Shown: one piece after another, positions 17,237-25,010 of the stretch
How the letters are laid out: every line of letters begins with the position of its first letter
Numbering within the stretch: the stretch's first letter is position 1
NCBI GenBank assembly: GCA_016235545.1
Contig: JACRKB010000065.1
Coordinates: 1 to 40,395 of the forward strand
Direction: 5' to 3'
Length of the DNA: 40,395 nt
From: Verrucomicrobiota bacterium
GTDB lineage: Bacteria > Verrucomicrobiota > Verrucomicrobiia > Limisphaerales > SXTU01
Translations under genes and position numbers: made by a program
The notes under the pieces: generated by a model
What the model was told of the DNA's origin: nothing
Databases searched by the model: none
The model's input: the letters and a program-made list of their open reading frames with translations, nothing else

Positions 17237-18027
17237 TCACTTCCTCCCGCACCTTTCGCGGGAATTTTCGGTTTCGTCTCACTTGGCACATCGGCAGGCG
17301 GCGGGGGAACTTGAGGGGAAATTTCCCGTGGCGGCAGGGTGAGCGCCAGCGCGTTCAGCGTGTATTGGGCGAAGCGCCTCGGCGTGTTGAGCACAGCCTG
17401 CGAGTCCGCCAGCGGCCCCGGCACCTTCAACTGGCCGAGGTAGTAGCGGCGCGCCGAATTCACCACCGCCGGGTTGCCCGCGTCGAACACTTCCTCCGCA
17501 GCCCACAAGATGCGCGGAGCCTCGCCGGACTTCGCCGGGCACTCCACCAGTTTGAAACTCCAGCCCACCGCCAGCGGCGGATAGGCTCGATACTGCGTGA
17601 GGCGGCTGAAGAGCACCGCGTCACAACCATGCCGGTCACGCAGCCGTTGGAGCATCGCCGCCGGCAGCTTCTCCTCCGCCGTCCACTGGCTGCGACCCGT
17701 CGCATGGCTCAGCTCATCCGCGCTCACGGCGAGAATCTCGAACGCGCCGCAGCGCACCAGCTCCGTGACAAGCACGGCCTGCATGGTATCCACGCCCGCG
17801 TCGGCCTGCGCGCCGCGCGCATCGGACACCAGCGGAAGCACGACCACGCGTCGGATTTTCTCCGGCACCCCGGCGGGCGGGCGATGCACGTTGACGGGTT
17901 GATAGCCGGGGCCGCTGATGTGCTCGCGTCCCTGCCAGCGGTCGCTCAACGACCCACATCCGGTGAGCAGCCAGGCAGCGGCGAGCAGCCCGCCCATCGG
18001 GATGATGTCATTCCAAAGTCTGTTCAT
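17233..18027 (-). CDS. Lipoprotein of unknown function in flagellar operon
   Basis: A 264-residue protein from ATG 18027, chosen because it gives a lipoprotein signal peptide with lipobox LLTGC (Cys24); the open frame runs 19 codons further but inside the upstream gene. After a Pro-rich linker, RRVVVLPLVSD and a following VTELVRCGAFEILAVS helix-strand unit resemble CsgG/FlgO/GNA1162-type outer-membrane lipoproteins, which share an alpha/beta fold with the phrase VxLPF near the start. A tail of about 30 residues is Pro/Lys-rich. It overlaps the 237-aa gene before it and flgM after it. FlgO and FlgP lipoproteins stabilise the flagellum at the outer membrane in Vibrio; a similar role is inferred from context only. 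Confidence 0.75.
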   Translation of the reverse strand: MNRLWNDIIPMGGLLAAAWLLTGCGSLSDRWQGREHISGPGYQPVNVHRPPAGVPEKIRRVVVLPLVSDARGAQADAGVDTMQAVLVTELVRCGAFEILAVSADELSHATGRSQWTAEEKLPAAMLQRLRDRHGCDAVLFSRLTQYRAYPPLAVGWSFKLVECPAKSGEAPRILWAAEEVFDAGNPAVVNSARRYYLGQLKVPGPLADSQAVLNTPRRFAQYTLNALALTLPPREISPQVPPPPADVPSETKPKIPAKGAGGSE

Positions 18028-18721
18028 GCAATTTTCCGAGGTAGTCCTCCAAGCGCCGCAGCCACGGGCCGAGGCTGCGTTCAAATAGATTGGAGAGAAT
18101 CATCGCGGCGGGCTGCGATTCCACGTCCGGCTTGAGCAGCACCAGTTCGATGTGGCTGGCGATTCGGCCCAGTTCCTCCAGATGCGCATCCAGGGTATGT
18201 CCGCCGGCCGACATCTCGGACAGGCGTGCGCCCCAGAGGTCATGCAGCAGCCCGAGCTTTGCCAGCGGTGCGCGGATGGCCCCCTGCCACTGCTGCCAAA
18301 GCCGGCGGTTCTGTGGCGGGTCGTTGATGAGCACCGTCAGCACTGCACGCTCCACGGCCCAACGCAACTCGCGCACCTGGCTGCGCGTTTCCACGGCGAG
18401 CCGGCGGCTCAACTCCTCCAGTGAAATGGACTCCGCCTCCACGCGCTGAAACAAGCCCCCGCTCAACTGGCGGACCACGAGTTCCGCCGGCGTGCCATCC
18501 ACCCACACCGCAGACAATACCCGCTGGCGGCTTGCGGCGAGCGTTTCCAGTTCGCTGAAAATGGCGGCCAGTGAGCTGACCGAAGGCACCGGCAACTCCA
18601 CCTGCTGGCCGTCCAGCCACACCGCCGGCAGGGGCAGCGAGGCGGGCTTCCAGGAGTTCACCGACATGACCACTCTATCGGCACGCTGACCGTTTGGATT
18701 TAGCAAAGATGCGCGCATCAT
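18008..18721 (-). CDS. Uncharacterised 237-aa protein in flagellar operon
   Basis: I do not recognise a family. The start ATG directly follows the fliD TGA; a second Met at residue 19 (MSVNSWKP) is an alternative start. The N-terminal third contains two parallel sentences of strand-like sequence, PAVWLDGQQVEL (about 33-44) and SAVWVDGTPAELVV (about 70-83), which may be an internal duplication. The rest is helical, Arg/Leu/Glu-rich, without signal peptide or membrane segment. The end overlaps the lipoprotein start by 20 bases. The position between fliD and a lipoprotein suggests a cytosolic helper in late flagellar assembly. Confidence 0.75.
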   Translation of the reverse strand: MMRASLLNPNGQRADRVVMSVNSWKPASLPLPAVWLDGQQVELPVPSVSSLAAIFSELETLAASRQRVLSAVWVDGTPAELVVRQLSGGLFQRVEAESISLEELSRRLAVETRSQVRELRWAVERAVLTVLINDPPQNRRLWQQWQGAIRAPLAKLGLLHDLWGARLSEMSAGGHTLDAHLEELGRIASHIELVLLKPDVESQPAAMILSNLFERSLGPWLRRLEDYLGKLHEQTLE

Positions 18722-20425
18722 TCATCCGCCAAAGCGCTGCTTCAGAAACTGCAGCTGCTGGTTGATCTTCGACTGCGCCGTCTCCATCGCGATGAATCCT
18801 CGGATCAGCTCGGCGCGGTTGCTCTGCACCAGCCGCTCGAGGTTGGCCACCTGCGTGTCAATGTCAGTGGACTGCTTTGTGAGCGTGGTCTGCCGCTGTA
18901 ATAGCGAGCCGCTCTCGCCCACCGTGGCGGTGAGATAACTCTTCAACTGCGCCGCCAGACCTGTGCTCGCGTGCGTGAAGAGCTCCTGGACATCGCTCGC
19001 CTTGTCCGCCAGCGCCGTGTCCAAAGTCGTGCTGGAGGACAAGGTGAGCTGGTTGTTGTCAGCGGAGGTCGTGATGCCCAGATCGGCAAGCTTGGTCAGC
19101 GTGGTGCTCAGCCCGGTGACGGATGTCGCGGCGATCCGGCGCAGCTTTGTGGCCAGCTCGCTCGCGTCCGACTGCCCCGCGAGCACGCCGGCCGTGACCT
19201 TCCCCTTCGCATCCGTCGAGCTGGCGCTGGCCGTGTCGAGGAACGACTGCACCTGGTTGTAGGAGGAAATGAAATCGGTGATCGCCGTCTTGATCTTGGA
19301 AACATCGCCCTTGATCTCCACTTCGCTCGTCCCCGTCTTGAGCGCGCTGACAGTGAGGCCCGACAGGCCGGAGCTGGTGCTGGTGATCGTGTTCGAGCTG
19401 CTCACCAGCGTGCCGCCGCCGTTGATGGTGTATTCCAGGTTCTTGCCGCGGGAAAGTGTCCCGGTCGTGATCTGGCTGGCGGCCAGAAAATTTCCCGTCA
19501 CATCCTCCAGCGCGATGCCCAAGTCGCCCGTGGACTTGTTGGTCAGGAGGAACCGGTCGTTGACGCTGTCGTAGGTCGCCGTGACGCCAGCCGCTGAGTT
19601 GTTGATGCGCGCCAGCACGGTGGCCGCGCTGTCGCCCGTGGCGCTGAAGCTGATGGCGACGCCATTGATCTTGAACGAGCCGCTGCCGCTGCCGCCGTCC
19701 GAGACGGTGGTGGAGAAGTTCGCCGAGGCGAGCGCCGTCGTGGTCTTCACGGTGCCCAGCGCCTGGCTGCTCGTCACGGTGCCGGTGCCGTTGTTGTTGA
19801 GCTTGGCCACCGAGAGGAAATTGCTCGTATCCACCGCGCTGCCCAGCGTGACAGTGCCCGCGCTGACGAGGCTGATTTTGTCGGCCACCGGATCGTAACT
19901 CCCGGTCACCACGCCGGCGGTGGCAGTGCTGATGGAGTCGAAAACCCCCTGCAAGGTGTCGGTCGTGGCGACGGTGATCTGCTTGCCGTTGACCGTGAAA
20001 GTCCCGGCCGTCACGGGCGTGGCGAAGGCGGCATTGCTCAACACAAGCGCGGAGACATTGCTCGTGGAGTTGAGGGCGGAACCGACATTCGTCCCACCTT
20101 GCTGCGTGCTGGTCGTGGCAAGCTGGCCTATGGCAATGGTGTATTTCGCCAGCGACGCGCCCGCATCCGCCGCAGCGGTGGCGACGGTGGCATCACTGGA
20201 GCTGACCATGCGGCTCGCGAAGAGCGTCGTGTCGTTGAGCTTGTCCACGCGTGTCTGAAGCGTGGTGAGGTAGCCCTTGACGGTGCCGTAGGCGCTGTTG
20301 ACGGAGTTGAGCGAGGCCTGCTGCCGCTGCAAAAGCGTCTGCGGAGAGCGCTCGACAGTCGTGAGCTGGTCCACCAACGAGCGCCAGTCGAAGCCCGAGG
20401 CCAGTCCGGAAATTCCAAGATCCAT
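18722..20425 (-). CDS. fliD: Flagellar hook-associated protein 2 (filament cap) FliD
   Basis: A 567-residue filament cap protein that is exported through the flagellar type III system and guides flagellin polymerisation. The N terminus MDLGISGLASGFDWRSLVDQLTTVER is the conserved FliD_N motif (I-x-G-L-x-S-G-x-D), followed by the heptad coiled coil at about 28-75. The middle is Ser/Thr/Gly/Ala-rich and beta-like, with two repeated segments of the FNGKxI / FKINGVAISF type (flagellin IN-like motifs). The C terminus (about 480-567) is again coiled coil, ending QSKINQQLQFLKQRFGG. Length fits typical FliD. It sits 106 bp downstream of the flagellin stop, after a strong hairpin, and abuts the next gene. 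Confidence 0.95.
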   Translation of the reverse strand: MDLGISGLASGFDWRSLVDQLTTVERSPQTLLQRQQASLNSVNSAYGTVKGYLTTLQTRVDKLNDTTLFASRMVSSSDATVATAAADAGASLAKYTIAIGQLATTSTQQGGTNVGSALNSTSNVSALVLSNAAFATPVTAGTFTVNGKQITVATTDTLQGVFDSISTATAGVVTGSYDPVADKISLVSAGTVTLGSAVDTSNFLSVAKLNNNGTGTVTSSQALGTVKTTTALASANFSTTVSDGGSGSGSFKINGVAISFSATGDSAATVLARINNSAAGVTATYDSVNDRFLLTNKSTGDLGIALEDVTGNFLAASQITTGTLSRGKNLEYTINGGGTLVSSSNTITSTSSGLSGLTVSALKTGTSEVEIKGDVSKIKTAITDFISSYNQVQSFLDTASASSTDAKGKVTAGVLAGQSDASELATKLRRIAATSVTGLSTTLTKLADLGITTSADNNQLTLSSSTTLDTALADKASDVQELFTHASTGLAAQLKSYLTATVGESGSLLQRQTTLTKQSTDIDTQVANLERLVQSNRAELIRGFIAMETAQSKINQQLQFLKQRFGG

Positions 20426-20481
20426 GTGGTGCGGTGGTTACGAGACACGCCATGCCGGCGTGACCTCAATCAATGCGAACA

Positions 20482-20509
20482 CCCGCCCGGCGCTCACGCG
20501 CCGGGCGGG
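20482..20509 (-). terminator. Hairpin after flagellin gene
   Basis: A perfect 12-bp stem, CCCGCCCGGCGC at 20482-20493 with GCGCCGGGCGGG at 20498-20509, around a four-base loop. It lies 23 bp after the flagellin stop and before fliD. On the minus strand the stem is followed by TGTTCGCATT, a weak U tract. It may end or attenuate the abundant flagellin message so that fliD is made in smaller amounts. Confidence 0.75.
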
Positions 20510-20531
20510 GTTCAATCGGCGGGGTCCAGGA

Positions 20532-21332
20532 TTACTGGAGGAGCCGGAGTGCTGACTGCGGAGTGGCATTGGCTTGTGCGAGCATCGCCGTGCCGGCCTG
20601 CACGAGGATGTTGTAGCGCGCGAACGAGGTGCTTTCCTCGGCCACGTCCACATCCTTGATGCGGCTGTTCGACGCGGTCAGGTTGTCGCGCAACACCGAG
20701 AGCTGATCGCTCGTGTAGTTGAGGCGCGCATTCACGGCACCGGCAGTGGCGCGGTCGCTGGCCAGTTGCGTGATGGCGGACTTCACCGAGGTCAGCGCCG
20801 CGGCGGCGGAGGTGGCATTGGCCACGCTCGCAGACGTCGCGCCTGTGTAGGCGGCAGCACCGAGGTTGAGACCCGACATCGAGAACGTGTTGGTGTCGTC
20901 AATCGTGACGGAGAGCGCCGAGCTGGTGAACAGGCTCACGCCGTTGAAGTCCTTCGTCGCCGAGGAGGTGATGAAGGCTCCGAGCGTGCTGAACTCACTG
21001 TTGTAGAGCGCGCGATCCGCATCCGTCTTCGTCACGTCCTGGGCCAGGACGGACAGCTCGCTCATCCGATCCAGCGCAGACTGGACCTTCTGCAGGAACC
21101 CGTCGCGTGTCTGGTTGAACGAGATGGCGTTGCCCACGTTCGACTTCGTGGCGTTGGTGCGGTTGATCTGCGCGTCGAAGCGCAGGGACACGGCCAGTCC
21201 GGCGGCGTCATCCTCGGGGTTCACAATTTTGGAACCCGAGGACAGCCGGGCCAGCGACTTGGCGAGCATGCCCGATGATTCCGAGAGCAAACGAGCGCTG
21301 CTCAGGGCCGACACATTGGTATTGATGACCAT
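20532..21332 (-). CDS. fliC: Flagellin (short form)
   Basis: A 266-residue filament subunit. The ATG at 21332 gives the canonical start MVINTNVSALSSARLL and has an AAGGAG Shine-Dalgarno at 21340-21345 with 7-base spacing; the frame extends 18 codons upstream through leader sequence. The N-terminal D0/D1 helices (LARLSSGSKIVNPEDDAAGLAVS, and TRDGFLQKVQSALDRMSELSVLA) and the C-terminal D1/D0 helices (NYTSDQLSVLRDNLTASNSRIKDVDVAEESTSFARYNILVQAGTAMLAQAN, abbreviated here to its role) are well conserved. The surface D2/D3 region is nearly absent, giving only a short Ser/Thr/Ala spacer. FliS, encoded in the same cluster, would bind its C-terminal helix. Transcription is from a sigma-28 type promoter. 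Confidence 0.95.
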   Translation of the reverse strand: MVINTNVSALSSARLLSESSGMLAKSLARLSSGSKIVNPEDDAAGLAVSLRFDAQINRTNATKSNVGNAISFNQTRDGFLQKVQSALDRMSELSVLAQDVTKTDADRALYNSEFSTLGAFITSSATKDFNGVSLFTSSALSVTIDDTNTFSMSGLNLGAAAYTGATSASVANATSAAAALTSVKSAITQLASDRATAGAVNARLNYTSDQLSVLRDNLTASNSRIKDVDVAEESTSFARYNILVQAGTAMLAQANATPQSALRLLQ

Positions 21333-21466
21333 AACTAGACTCCTTCCATGAGTCACCCCTTGCGGGGTTCTTTTGTTCTGCGGCATCCGTGCCGCTGGTG
21401 ATTTATTAGGGCGTCACCGTTTTCCCGTCGGCCCTTTGCGGCTGCCGACCGCCGTGTCTTTCGACA
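21333..21466 (-). promoter_or_regulatory. Structured 5' leader of flagellin mRNA
   Basis: About 130 bases lie between the predicted transcription start and the flagellin ATG. On the transcript they hold five small hairpins in order: TGTC-GAAA-GACA (21455-21466), GTCGGC/GCCGAC (arms 21427-21432 and 21444-21449), GGTGA/TCACC (21397-21401 and 21414-21418), GCGGCA/TGCCGC (21380-21385 and 21390-21395) and ACCCC/GGGGT (21355-21359 and 21364-21368), then the Shine-Dalgarno. I do not recognise a known riboswitch class. An RNA-stability or translational control element is inferred. Confidence 0.6.
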
Positions 21467-21472
21467 AGCAGG

Positions 21473-21499
21473 GTATCGGCGGGGATGAGTCCAACTTTA
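21473..21499 (-). promoter_or_regulatory. Sigma-28 (FliA) promoter of flagellin
   Basis: On the minus strand TAAAGTTG, 11 bases, then GCCGATAC match the enterobacterial sigma-28 consensus TAAAGTTT-N11-GCCGATAA at 14 of 16 positions with exact spacing. It lies about 140 bases before the flagellin ATG and is the only such site I noticed in the window. Confidence 0.9.
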
Positions 21500-22025
21500 G
21501 CGCCTTTCATCCTGGATTCCGCAGTTGAAGCTCACGCAGTGGGGAGTAATCCCATTTTCGGGCAGGAGAACGTCTCTGGTGGAAACAGTCCCAACTCCAG
21601 TCATCCCCGACGCGCTTCCTTTGTTTTCTCCGCGCCCATTCGCAGCTGAACTTTGGAGCTCGGGGTCGGCGGCGCAGCGGCCGCAGGAACAGATGCCACA
21701 GATCGCAGATCAGAAGCTTCAACCGCGCTGCCAGCGCCGTCGCGTTGCGTTTGTGACAGCAGAACCTGTTGAATCCCCACTGGTGCTTGAGTTCATGGAA
21801 CACGTTCGCAGAGCAGTGCCAGACTCAGGCTGGTCAACCCATGAAAGTGCAGCTGGGGAAGTTGAATACTTCTTCAACTGCCCTGTGAATCGAGCAAGAG
21901 CGCGAGGTGTCGTTCTCCGCCATGTCCCAACAACATCCTGCCGCCGCCTATCTCCGCTCCTCTCCCTTCTCAACTGTGGATTACAGAATGAATTCGGGCA
22001 CCGGACAGCGGACAGGAGTCTCCCC
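21500..22025. other. 526-bp non-coding stretch between flagellin promoter and glcD
   Basis: A frame of 98 codons on the minus strand (21507-21803) has no recognisable features and an odd, Arg/Trp/Cys-rich composition, so I do not call it. Near 21685-21715 the minus strand carries a short run of related units (TCTGATC, TGCGATC, TGTGGCATC) similar in style to the heptamer arrays elsewhere. Nothing else is supported. Confidence 0.5.
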
Positions 22026-23399
22026 TCACACAAACTTGCCGGGGTTCAGAATGCCACGCGGATCGAGGGCGCGCTTCACAGCGCGGTGGAGGTGGCGCAC
22101 GTCTTCGTTCGCGGCAAGGGGCCACCACGACTTCTTCGCCAGCCCGATGCCGTGCTCGCCCGTGATCACGCCGCCCCACGCGAGGATTTGCCGGAAGAGA
22201 TCGTCGAGCGCGGCGTCAGCACGCGAGCGGTTGCCGGGCTGGGTGTAGTCCACCATCACGTTGACGTGGATGTTGCCGTCGCCGGCGTGGCCGAAGCAGG
22301 CGATGGGCAGGCTGTGCTTCTTTTGGAGGCGGGCGGCGAACTTGAAGAGGTCTTCCAGCCGCCCGCGCGGGACGGCGATGTCCTCGTTGAGTTTCGTCAG
22401 CCCGGTGTCACGGAGGCTGTAACTGAACTCGCGGCGCAGGCCCCAGAGCGACTCGACAGCGGCCCCGCCGTGGGCGCGGTTGATGAAGACAGGCTTTTGC
22501 GCGGTTACGAGTTGCTCCACGTCCGCCAGCTCGGCGCGGACGGAGCGCTCTTGTCCGTCCAGCTCCACGAAGAGCATCGCGCGGCAGCCGGCGAGCTGCT
22601 CGCTCTTCGTGCGCTTGTGGGCGGCGGCGAGGGTGAACTCGTCGGCGATTTCCAGCGCGCAGGGCAGGTAGCCAGCCTTGAAGATGGCAGCAAGCGAACG
22701 TGCCGCGCCGCGCGTCGTGTCGAAGCCGACGCCAAGCAACGCACGGTAAGGCGGCAGCGGGAGCAGCTTCAGCGTGGCCTCGGTGACGATGCCAAGCAGC
22801 CCCTCGGAGCCGACGAAGACGCGGTGCAGATCGAAGCCGGTCTTGTTCTTGTGGCAGCGGCTGCCGAGGCGCACGAGGCGTCCGTCAGCAAGGGCGACTT
22901 GCAGGCCGAGCACGTAGTCGCGGGTGACGCCGTATTTCAAGCAGCGCGGGCCGCCGGCGTTGGTGGCGATGTTCCCACCGAGCGAGCAATCCGCCCGGCT
23001 GGCGGGGTCGGGCGGGTAGTAGAGGCCGCGTTTCTCAACGGCGGCTTGAAGCTTCGCCGTGATGACGCCGGGCTGGACCACGGCGACGAAGTCACGCGCG
23101 TTGATTTCCTTGATGCGGCTCATCCGCGCGACGGAGAGCGCGATGCCACCGCGCACCGGCACGCAGCCTCCAACATAGCCTTGTCCCGCGCCGCGGGGAG
23201 TGACGGGGACGCGATGCTCGTGTGCGATGCGCAGGACCGCGGCAACGGCCTCGGCGGTCTTGGGCAGCGCGACGATGTCCGGCGGGTGGGCGGCGAACCA
23301 CTTGTCGCCCGAGTGGGCCTGAAGTGTGGCGGCGTCCACACGGAGTTCATCGGCATCAAGGGCGCGGCGGAGGGCGGTGAGGACGGGGCGGAGGTTCAC
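22026..23399 (-). CDS. glcD: FAD-binding 2-hydroxyacid oxidase/dehydrogenase, GlcD-like
   Basis: A 457-residue flavoprotein of the vanillyl-alcohol-oxidase superfamily; relatives oxidise glycolate or D-lactate. The FAD_binding_4 domain is at about 35-215: PRGAGQGYVGGCVP near 68-81 and the FAD-binding PPDPASRADCSLGGNIATNAGG near 128-149 (given by position). The C-terminal FAD-oxidase domain contains the metal/substrate motif HAGDGNIHVN and ends TGEHGIGLAKK, with GILNPGKFV as last residues, as in GlcD. No glcE, glcF or Fe-S subunit is next to it, so it could be a stand-alone D-lactate dehydrogenase. It starts at ATG 23399, directly beside the repeat-rich gap 23400-23694. Confidence 0.88.
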   Translation of the reverse strand: MNLRPVLTALRRALDADELRVDAATLQAHSGDKWFAAHPPDIVALPKTAEAVAAVLRIAHEHRVPVTPRGAGQGYVGGCVPVRGGIALSVARMSRIKEINARDFVAVVQPGVITAKLQAAVEKRGLYYPPDPASRADCSLGGNIATNAGGPRCLKYGVTRDYVLGLQVALADGRLVRLGSRCHKNKTGFDLHRVFVGSEGLLGIVTEATLKLLPLPPYRALLGVGFDTTRGAARSLAAIFKAGYLPCALEIADEFTLAAAHKRTKSEQLAGCRAMLFVELDGQERSVRAELADVEQLVTAQKPVFINRAHGGAAVESLWGLRREFSYSLRDTGLTKLNEDIAVPRGRLEDLFKFAARLQKKHSLPIACFGHAGDGNIHVNVMVDYTQPGNRSRADAALDDLFRQILAWGGVITGEHGIGLAKKSWWPLAANEDVRHLHRAVKRALDPRGILNPGKFV

Positions 23400-23426
23400 G
23401 GGAAAAGGGGAGCAGGATTAAGCCAG

Positions 23427-23610
23427 AACGATTCTTTGACCACGGATGGAACACAGATGAAACACGGATGAGGACGGGGAAAACGCATCCTCCCACGGAG
23501 CAGAACGCGCACACCAAACGGTGATGCGAACACAGCAGGCATCGTCAAGATACTCGCCTGCTGTTCCGTGTTAACTCCGTGTTCCATCCGTGGCTCAACT
23601 GCAAGGTTCC
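23427..23610. repeat. 184-bp intergenic repeat, copy A
   Basis: Contains runs of related words ACACGGATG / ACACAGATG / CCACGGATGG at the left and CCGTGTT / CCATCCGTGG at the right, making it partly palindromic, plus an ACAGCAGGC/GCCTGCTGT stem at about 23532-23564. A clearly homologous copy lies in inverted orientation at 29038-29222; fragments occur at 8263-8290, 27764-27835 and 38876-38905. Confidence 0.85.
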
Positions 23611-23613
23611 GGT

Positions 23614-23690
23614 TAAGATTAGGATTGAGAGCAGGAGTGGGCAGGCGGACTGCAGGCCGGCTCCTGCTCGTAATCCTAATCCTGCTCCTC
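23614..23690. repeat. GGATTA-type inverted repeat, copy 1
   Basis: Arms 23614-23637 and 23661-23690 are complementary over the words AGGATTAGGATTACGAGCAGGAG with few mismatches. The same family recurs at 27921-28000 and 33916-34000, and a single arm at 23406-23420. It ends just before the DUF2007 stop codon. Confidence 0.8.
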
Positions 23691-23694
23691 GTCT

Positions 23695-23916
23695 TCATTC
23701 GCCCGTCCCGCCGTCGCGGATCAGTTCCAGCGCCGCCGCCGCGTCCGTGGCCGGCACCTGCACGCGGATGCCACCGACGGCCAGCGCGTAGCCGTCAATG
23801 CTCAAGGCGGCGAGTTCGCCGGCGACGAAGACGTGGATGTCCGCGGCTTCAAGGCGGGAGCGGATGAGCTGGGCCTCGGCGGAGTTGAAGGCTGTGAAGA
23901 CAGTGACCAATTCCAT
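23695..23916 (-). CDS. DUF2007 family small protein (putative signal transducing protein)
   Basis: A 73-residue cytosolic protein starting MELVTVFTAFNSAEAQLIRSRLEAADI, the common pattern of DUF2007 proteins (strand, helix with LIxSxLEAxGI, then a short beta sheet); the ending VGGIRVQVPATDAAAALELI also fits. Function is unknown; the fold resembles the ACT/GlnB-like alpha-beta plait. It follows the PIN/TRAM gene by 3 bp on the same strand and is probably the last gene of the mla operon. Confidence 0.8.
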   Translation of the reverse strand: MELVTVFTAFNSAEAQLIRSRLEAADIHVFVAGELAALSIDGYALAVGGIRVQVPATDAAAALELIRDGGTGE

Positions 23917-23919
23917 GAG

Positions 23920-24954
23920 TCAGGCAGCGTGGCCGTTGGTGGTGCCGGGCGTCGCCTTCGGGTCGGCGAAAGCCATCGTGCCAGTGGCGCTCTGGAGCAG
24001 GCTGATGACCTGCACCTCGATTTGCTGGCCGATGAACTTCTGCGCGTTGTTGACCACGATCAGCGTGCCGTCGGTAAGGTAGCCGACGCCCTGGCCCTTG
24101 TCCTTGCCCTCGCGGACGATCTTCAGCGTGAAGATCTCTCCAGGCAGGATCACGGGCTTGAGCGCGGTGGCCAGCTCGTTGAGGTTGACGTATCTGACGG
24201 ACTGCAGCTCGGCGATTTTGCCAAGGTTGTGGTCGTTGGTGTAGAGGCAGGCGTTGAGTGAACGGGCCAGGTGGATGAGCTTGCCGTCGGTTTCCGCTTC
24301 CTCGGCGACCTCGGCTTCGTGGATTTTCACCTCGTTGCGCTTGTTGCGCTGCAGGCGGGCGAGCATGTCGAGGCCGCGCCTTCCGCGCGCACGGCGCAGC
24401 GGGTCGGCGGAGTCGGCGATGAGTTGCAGCTCCTTGAGGACAAATCTCGGCACGACGACGATGCCATCCATGAACCGCGCTTCGATGAGGTCGGCTATGC
24501 GTCCGTCAATGATCACGCTCGTGTCGAGCAGCAGGAGGTTGTCCGGCCTGTTCTCCCGGGTGAAGCGCACGTAGGGGATGATGAGGGAGAAGTCCTCCTT
24601 GTTGCTGCGCATCGCCATGATCATGCCGATGTAGCCAAAGCCTATGAACAGCCCCATCCGAACGAGGCTGCGCATGACCTCGTCCTCCTTGTCCACCCAC
24701 AGGAAGAGGCCGGAGTTGTCAAACATCCACGCGACCACCGCACCGAGGAGCAGACCGAACGTGGCCGCAGAAAACGCGCGGAGGGAAAAGCCCTCGAGCA
24801 TCTCATCAATGGCGATGAGGATGCCCCCGAAGCCGATGCCGATGAGGGTCCAAAACCTGCCCGCCTCGAGCCATTCAGGCCGCACCTGGCTCACGGCGAA
24901 GCCACCGAGCGTGCACAAGAGCAGGAAGAGGATGCGGACGGCCCAGAGGGACAT
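23920..24954 (-). CDS. Membrane-anchored PIN/TRAM domain protein (YacL family)
   Basis: A 344-residue protein with four predicted membrane helices in the first 125 residues (for example VRILFLLLCTLGGFAVS and FGLLLGAVVAWMF), then a PIN nuclease domain at about 140-255 starting LLLLDTSVIIDGRIADL, with further acidic residues in RFVLKELQLIADSAD and LYTNDHNLGKIA as expected for a metal-dependent RNase site. A TRAM domain (about 265-325, GEIFTLKIVREGKDKGQGVGYL) could bind RNA. Bacillus YacL relatives have the same architecture, but their role is poorly known. The gene follows mlaD by 56 bp, and its start is preceded by a degenerate heptamer array. Confidence 0.9.
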   Translation of the reverse strand: MSLWAVRILFLLLCTLGGFAVSQVRPEWLEAGRFWTLIGIGFGGILIAIDEMLEGFSLRAFSAATFGLLLGAVVAWMFDNSGLFLWVDKEDEVMRSLVRMGLFIGFGYIGMIMAMRSNKEDFSLIIPYVRFTRENRPDNLLLLDTSVIIDGRIADLIEARFMDGIVVVPRFVLKELQLIADSADPLRRARGRRGLDMLARLQRNKRNEVKIHEAEVAEEAETDGKLIHLARSLNACLYTNDHNLGKIAELQSVRYVNLNELATALKPVILPGEIFTLKIVREGKDKGQGVGYLTDGTLIVVNNAQKFIGQQIEVQVISLLQSATGTMAFADPKATPGTTNGHAA

Positions 24955-24960
24955 GCTAAA

Positions 24961-24995
24961 GCGAGTTCTGGGTTTGGGGTTTCGAGTTCAAAGTT
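24961..24995 (-). repeat. Degenerate 7-bp tandem repeat before the PIN/TRAM gene
   Basis: On the minus strand five heptamers read AACTTTG, AACTCGA, AACCCCA, AACCCAG and AACTCGC, followed by six bases and the ATG at 24954. The invariant AAC every seven bases matches the array before mazG, where the same word recurs in the sense strand. No Shine-Dalgarno sequence is evident. Confidence 0.85.
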
Positions 24996-25010
24996 GCGGA
25001 GCCGACACGC

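Noticed and set aside
21333-21466. Cyclic-di-GMP riboswitch in the flagellin leader
   Set aside because: A GAAA tetraloop and GCAAAG word recall class I, but order and core residues do not match the known consensus.
21507-21803. 98-codon minus-strand frame upstream of the flagellin promoter
   Set aside because: Arg/Trp/Cys-rich, no recognisable domain and no ribosome-binding site; treated as non-coding.
21525-23471. Plus-strand 648-codon frame opposite glcD
   Set aside because: Antisense to a conserved FAD oxidase and runs through repeat DNA at both ends.
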